Below, piece after piece: positions 60,378-63,965 of a DNA stretch of 63,965 nucleotides. How positions within the stretch are numbered: the stretch's first letter is position 1; every line of letters begins with the position of its first letter. A model generated the notes under the pieces. The model was not told the DNA's origin. It was given only the letters and a program-made list of their open reading frames with translations, and ran no database searches. The translations under genes and the position numbers were made by a program. Origin of the DNA: an uncultured Collinsella sp. (GTDB lineage Bacteria > Actinomycetota > Coriobacteriia > Coriobacteriales > Coriobacteriaceae); the NCBI GenBank assembly GCA_902470905.1, contig CABRIC010000007.1, positions 1-63,965 of the forward strand, written 5' to 3'.

Positions 60378-63128
60378 CTAGGCTTTCTTTGCGGGCTTTT
60401 TCTTTTTGCTCGGCATCGAGACCTTAATGCCCTGGGCGGACTTGGTCACACGGGAGCGCTTGGCACCCGCGCTCTTCTTTTTCTTGGGTTGGGCCTTTTC
60501 CACACCCTCGAGCGCGCGAACCTCGGCCTCGCGAGCGGTGCGCTCCTCACGGCGCTGCGCCATATCGGCGGCGACGCGCTTGGCAAAACGCTGGGCAGTT
60601 GAACCCGTCGAGCTCACCTTGCCGCCACCGCGACCCAGACGGACGCGAACGCCACGACCAAAGCCGGTGGCAGCATGGCGACGACGCGGCTCAAGCGAGT
60701 CCATCATCGTGGCGAGCTTAAAGAACACAGTGCAGGTAAAGACGACAATCGCCAGCAAGATAACGGCCTCGCCAATCGAAAGGTTGGCGATGGATAGCAG
60801 CTCCGGGAATCCGATAACACCCGCCAGGATGCCGACGACGACAAACACAAAGAGTACCACGCGCAAGGGAGTAAGCGGCTGCGAGATGCGCCAGATCAGG
60901 CTCACACTCGCCGCGCACGACGTAAGCAGGCACATGGTCGAAAGGGTGAGCTGGTTAAAGCCGAACACGCGCGCCACAAAGATATCGAGCGCCGCAGCCA
61001 TAATGACCGCCAGCGACGCCGGCAGCGCACGCTTGAGCACGTTGGTCAAGAATGACCCCTTTACGCGGGCATTATTGGGCTCCAAACCCAGCACAAAGCC
61101 CGGCGCGCCGATGCAGAAGAAGTTGATGAGTGTCATCTGAATCGGCTCGAAGGGATACGGCGGAAACGCGATGCACAGCGCCGCCAAGCCCATCGAGAAC
61201 AACGTCTTGGTTAGAAACAGCGCCGCAGAGCGCTGCAGGTTGTTGATGGAGCGACGGCCCTCGGCCACCACTGCGGGCATCGAGGCAAAATCATTGTCGA
61301 CCAGCACGATCTCAGCCACGTTGCGCGCAGCATCGGAACCGGCGGCCATGGCCACGGAGCAGTCGGCTTCCTTGAGCGCCAGCACGTCGTTGACGCCGTC
61401 ACCCGTCATGGCAACGGTGTGCTCGCGACGCTTGAGCGCCTGCACGAGCTCGCGCTTCTGCTGCGGGGTCACGCGGCCAAAGACGTGGTAGCGGTCCACT
61501 GCCGCATCTAGTTTGGACGGCGTATCGAGCGTCGTGGCATCGACGTAGGCGTCGGCCCCCGGTATGCCCACCACGCGCGCGATTGAGGACACCGTGCGAG
61601 GGTCGTCGCCGCTGATCACGTTGAGCGTTACGCCCTGCTCGTTAAAGTAGCCGATGGTCTCGGCGGCCGAGGTGCGAATCTCATCGCGGATGGTCACAAA
61701 GCCCACGGGCTCGGCCTCGCCCTCCATATCGCCGTCGGGCGTAAAGCCGTCCACACGGGCCACAACAAGCACGCGGCAGGTGTCAGCAAGCTCGGCCACA
61801 CGGTTCTCAACCTGCGCAAAGGCGCGCTCAGAAAGCACAAATTGCGCTGCGCCCATCACATAGGAGCCCTGCGCAAACGAGGCACCGCTCCACTTTTTGG
61901 ACGACGAGAACGGAATGACCGCCAGTGGCTCGGCCACCTCGACCGGGCGGTCGGCGTAATAGTTGAGCAGCGCCTGACAGGTCTCATTGGCATCTGCCGA
62001 GGTCGCACGCGCCACGTTGGCCAGGGCAAAATCGAGCACCGTGGTCTCGACAGGAACAGACGCCTCGCTCTCCCCCGCGCCCATGCTGGCGCCCTCGATC
62101 GGCAACGGATAAGTGCCCTCGACCTCCATGCGACCCGACGTGATGGTACCCGTCTTGTCCAAGCAAAGCACGTCGACGCGCGCCAACGTCTCGATGCAGT
62201 AAAGCTGCTGCGCGAGCACCTTGCGACGTGCCAGGCGCACCGTGGCGATGGCAAGCACCGACGAGGTCAGCAGCACCAGGCCCTGCGGGATCATGCCCAA
62301 AAGAGCGCCCACCGTGGACAGCAGCGCCGACGAAGGCACGCGACCGGCAAGCAGCTCGGAAAAACACCACGAAAGCGCGCTATCGCCCGGCGTACCGGCT
62401 GCATCCCACAGCTCGCTCACGCTCGAAGCGAAGAGTGCCAGGCCGAGCGGAATCATAATGAGGCTCGCGAAGCGCACGATGGCGTTGAGTGCGTTCATGA
62501 TCTCGGAATTGACCTTTTTGACGTACTTGGCCTCGTTGTTGATCTTTGCCACGTAGTTGTCGGCGCCAACATGGATTACGCGGGCGCGCAACAGGCCCGA
62601 GTCGATAAAGCTGCCGCTCATGAGCTCGGAGCCGGGCTGCTTTTTGATGAGATCGCTCTCGCCCGTCAGCAGGCTCTCGTTCACGAGTGCCTCACCCGAG
62701 ACCACCACGGCGTCGGCCGGAATCTGATCACCGCGCCCCAGGCGAATAATGTCGTCGAGCACGATCTGGTCCAAGTCGAGCTCCACCTCGGCACCGTCGC
62801 GCACCGCGATGGCCTTCTTAGAGGTCAGCAGCGTGAGCTTATCGACCATCTTTTTGGAGCGCATGGACTGGATGACGCCGATTGCGGTATTGAGGAACAC
62901 CACGAACAGGAACGTCAGGTTCTTAAAGGATCCGGTCATAATGACCAGAATCGCCAAGACCGCGTTGATCAAGTTAAACAGCGTGCAGAGGTTTTCGATG
63001 ATGAGCTCGCGGACCGACTTGGTCTTGAGCTCCATGTTGCGGTTGATCTTACCGGCGGCGATGCGCTCCTCGACCTCGGCGGTCGAAAGCCCGCGCTCGA
63101 TATCCGTTGCTGCCATACCACGTCCCAT
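60378..63128 (-). CDS. P-type cation ATPase, CtpE-like
   Basis: Cation pump. TGES actuator motif (about 155), phosphorylation site CLDKTGTITSG (Asp about 324), nucleotide-domain SGDDPRT and the hinge TGDGVNDVLALKEAD; about eight to ten membrane helices. GMIPQGLVLLTSSVLA before the phosphorylation site resembles mycobacterial CtpE, a calcium pump, and there are no heavy-metal CPC residues. The C-terminal 90 residues are an odd Lys/Arg-rich tail ending KKKKPAKKA. Start ATG at 63128 or 63116; longer readings cross the tRNA gene and its terminator. About 916 residues. Confidence 0.93.
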   Translation of the reverse strand: MGRGMAATDIERGLSTAEVEERIAAGKINRNMELKTKSVRELIIENLCTLFNLINAVLAILVIMTGSFKNLTFLFVVFLNTAIGVIQSMRSKKMVDKLTLLTSKKAIAVRDGAEVELDLDQIVLDDIIRLGRGDQIPADAVVVSGEALVNESLLTGESDLIKKQPGSELMSGSFIDSGLLRARVIHVGADNYVAKINNEAKYVKKVNSEIMNALNAIVRFASLIMIPLGLALFASSVSELWDAAGTPGDSALSWCFSELLAGRVPSSALLSTVGALLGMIPQGLVLLTSSVLAIATVRLARRKVLAQQLYCIETLARVDVLCLDKTGTITSGRMEVEGTYPLPIEGASMGAGESEASVPVETTVLDFALANVARATSADANETCQALLNYYADRPVEVAEPLAVIPFSSSKKWSGASFAQGSYVMGAAQFVLSERAFAQVENRVAELADTCRVLVVARVDGFTPDGDMEGEAEPVGFVTIRDEIRTSAAETIGYFNEQGVTLNVISGDDPRTVSSIARVVGIPGADAYVDATTLDTPSKLDAAVDRYHVFGRVTPQQKRELVQALKRREHTVAMTGDGVNDVLALKEADCSVAMAAGSDAARNVAEIVLVDNDFASMPAVVAEGRRSINNLQRSAALFLTKTLFSMGLAALCIAFPPYPFEPIQMTLINFFCIGAPGFVLGLEPNNARVKGSFLTNVLKRALPASLAVIMAAALDIFVARVFGFNQLTLSTMCLLTSCAASVSLIWRISQPLTPLRVVLFVFVVVGILAGVIGFPELLSIANLSIGEAVILLAIVVFTCTVFFKLATMMDSLEPRRRHAATGFGRGVRVRLGRGGGKVSSTGSTAQRFAKRVAADMAQRREERTAREAEVRALEGVEKAQPKKKKSAGAKRSRVTKSAQGIKVSMPSKKKKPAKKA

Positions 63129-63141
63129 CACGTCGCGTCGG

Positions 63142-63179
63142 TATAAGAAAACCGCCCGGACCATGCGAGGTTCGGACGG
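63142..63179 (-). terminator. Terminator after tRNA-Arg
   Basis: CCGTCCG-A-ACC with GGT-C-CGGGCGG (one G-U pair, one mismatch), then TTTTCTTAT on the minus strand. The ATPase start lies 14 nt further. Confidence 0.85.
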
Positions 63180-63191
63180 TCTTACGTTCGA

Positions 63192-63268
63192 TGGTGCCCC
63201 ATGTTGGATTCGAACCAACGGCCTTCTGCTCCGGAGGCAGACGCTCTAATCCCCTGAGCTAATAGGGC
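63192..63268 (-). tRNA. tRNA-Arg (anticodon CCG)
   Basis: Complete cloverleaf on the minus strand: acceptor GCCCTAT with ATGGGGC, D-arm GCTC/GAGC, anticodon stem TCTGC/GCAGA with loop CTCCGGA (CCG), T-arm GTTGG-TTCGAAT-CCAAC, and encoded CCA at 63192-63194. Reads codon CGG. Confidence 0.97.
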
Positions 63269-63279
63269 GAACGGTTGGC

Positions 63280-63309
63280 ATTATACCCAAGTGTGCCATG
63301 GGCTAACAA
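63280..63309 (-). promoter_or_regulatory. Promoter of tRNA-Arg
   Basis: TTGTTA (63304-63309), an 18-nt spacer and TATAAT (63280-63285), 12 nt before the mature tRNA. Confidence 0.75.
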
Positions 63310-63412
63310 AAGAATAGAAAAAGCTTTGCAATTACGTGGGAGACACGGCGCAAAGGCTCACTTTAGAACGCAAAAGTGAACCAATTAGTATAAACTCACA
63401 TGCACCATATAC

Positions 63413-63437
63413 ACGGCTCGCGATGCGGGCCGTTTTT
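63413..63437 (+). terminator. Hairpin with T-run in front of aroF
   Basis: ACGGCTC-loop-GGGCCGT (7 bp) followed by TTTTTG, 33 nt before the aroF start. A possible -10 (TATAAA, 63390-63395) lies upstream. It may be an attenuator, or the terminator of a very short RNA. Confidence 0.5.
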
Positions 63438-63470
63438 GCAAAGGTTATCCATCGAGGTGAGAGGCACACC

Positions 63471-63920
63471 ATGATTGCAATTTTAAAGCAGAGCGCCAGC
63501 GACGAGGCCGTCGGTCATATCGTCAGCTGGATTGAGAAGAAGGGTCTCAAGACCGACGTCTCGCGCGGCGAGAACGAGACCATCATCGGCCTGGTGGGCG
63601 ATACGACCAAGATCGACCCGTTTCTGCTCGAGTCCATGGATGTCGTCGAGCGCGTGCAGCGTGTCTCCGAGCCTTTTAAGCGTGCCAACCGCAAATTCCA
63701 CCCCGAGGACTCCGTCATCGACTGCGGCCACGGCGTCATGATCGGCGGCGACCAGTTCCAGGTCATCGCCGGTCCCTGCTCTGTCGAGGGCGAAAACCTC
63801 ATCCGCATCGCACGCCGCGTGAAGGCCGCCGGCGCCACGATGCTGCGCGGTGGCGCCTACAAGCCCCGCACCTCCCCGTACGCCTACCAGGGCATGGGCC
63901 CCGCCGGCCTGGACCTGCTG
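63471..63920 (+). CDS. aroF: DAHP synthase, cut off by the contig end
   Basis: 3-deoxy-7-phosphoheptulonate synthase, first step of aromatic amino acid synthesis from PEP and erythrose 4-phosphate. An N-terminal ferredoxin-like regulatory domain of about 75 residues (AILKQSASDEAVGHIVSWIEKKGLK...) identifies the Thermotoga/B. subtilis-like subtype with feedback control. The barrel begins VIAGPCSVEGENLI and reaches GATMLRGGAYKPRTSPYAYQGMG. About 150 of the usual 340 residues are present before adapter sequence takes over. GAGG lies 7-8 nt before the ATG. Confidence 0.93.
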
Positions 63921-63965
63921 CTGTCTCTTATACACATCTCCGAGCCCACGAGACGCTACGCTATC
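63921..63965 (+). other. Illumina Nextera adapter with i7 index (artefact)
   Basis: The 19-nt mosaic end (63921-63939) and the rest of the read-2 adapter to 63954 are followed by GCTACGCT (63955-63962), which matches the N709 i7 index as I remember it, and ATC from the P7 oligo. Real sequence ends at 63920. Confidence 0.97.

Noticed and set aside
63129..63218. N-terminal extension of the P-type ATPase
   Set aside because: It would read through the tRNA-Arg 3' end and its terminator; the extra residues (MVRIQHGAPSN) are the familiar mistranslation of a tRNA end.
1..63965. CRISPR arrays, phage genes, toxin-antitoxin or defence islands
   Set aside because: No regularly spaced repeats longer than a few bases and no such proteins were found; all substantial open frames are accounted for by housekeeping families or shadows.

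Overview
The window is one contig of high-GC bacterial core chromosome, nearly all of it read on the minus strand. It carries an actinobacterial-type integration host factor (mihF), SEDS/PBP2/MreBCD elongation genes, a complete late pyrimidine operon under PyrR, adhE and pyruvate,phosphate dikinase. Together these point to a fermentative Coriobacteriia member, most probably Collinsella or a close relative (inference from gene content and protein style; no search was run). Both ends are not genomic. Positions 1-46 and 63921-63965 are Illumina Nextera adapter and index sequence, so comEC (left) and the DAHP synthase gene (right) are cut by contig ends.

Layout. 0-2.3 kb: comEA-comEC, DNA uptake. 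2.5-4.9 kb: mihF-gmk-rpoZ-thiI. 5.1-10.6 kb: pyrR-pyrB-pyrC-pyrK-pyrD-pyrF behind a leader with competing antiterminator and terminator hairpins. 10.9-11.1 kb: rpmB (plus strand). 11.2 kb: a perfect 27-bp-arm palindrome. 11.4-14.9 kb: adhE and a phosphotransferase (plus strand). 15.1-23.5 kb: pyrH-frr-uppS-cdsA-dxr-rseP-ispG-proS. 23.6-25.4 kb: rpsB-tsf with a leader. 25.4-30.7 kb: yraN-comM-dprA-trmFO-xerC. 30.8-32.2 kb: rplS and rnhB. 32.3-36.2 kb: a DUF299 kinase/phosphatase and its target ppdK. 36.2-39.2 kb: glyQ-glyS. 39.3-41.9 kb: rpsP-khpA-rimM-trmD-lepB. 42-43.2 kb: dinB (plus strand). 43.3-46.6 kb: obgE-nadD-yqeK-rsfS. 46.7-47.4 kb: rplU-rpmA. 47.4-57.0 kb: mreB-mreC-mreD-mrdA-rodA-DUF697-radical SAM-DUF2344. 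57.1-60.3 kb: a zinc-ribbon membrane protein, a cyclophilin and a TPR membrane protein. 60.4-63.1 kb: a CtpE-like P-type ATPase. 63.2 kb: tRNA-Arg(CCG). 63.4 kb: aroF (plus strand, truncated).

No phage, insertion sequence, CRISPR array or defence island was seen. The most interesting material is regulatory. A 20-nt sequence is shared exactly by the upstream regions of the two competence operons, comEA-comEC and yraN-comM-dprA, at nearly the same distance from the first start codon. It contains TTTGGT twice, 11 bp apart. Other points are the pyr attenuator, a four-copy TTTACC array upstream of ppdK, LacI-type half-sites before adhE, a winged-helix-like insertion inside the RseP protease, a xerC gene whose apparent start is AUA, and heavy use of UUG starts (at least ten genes).
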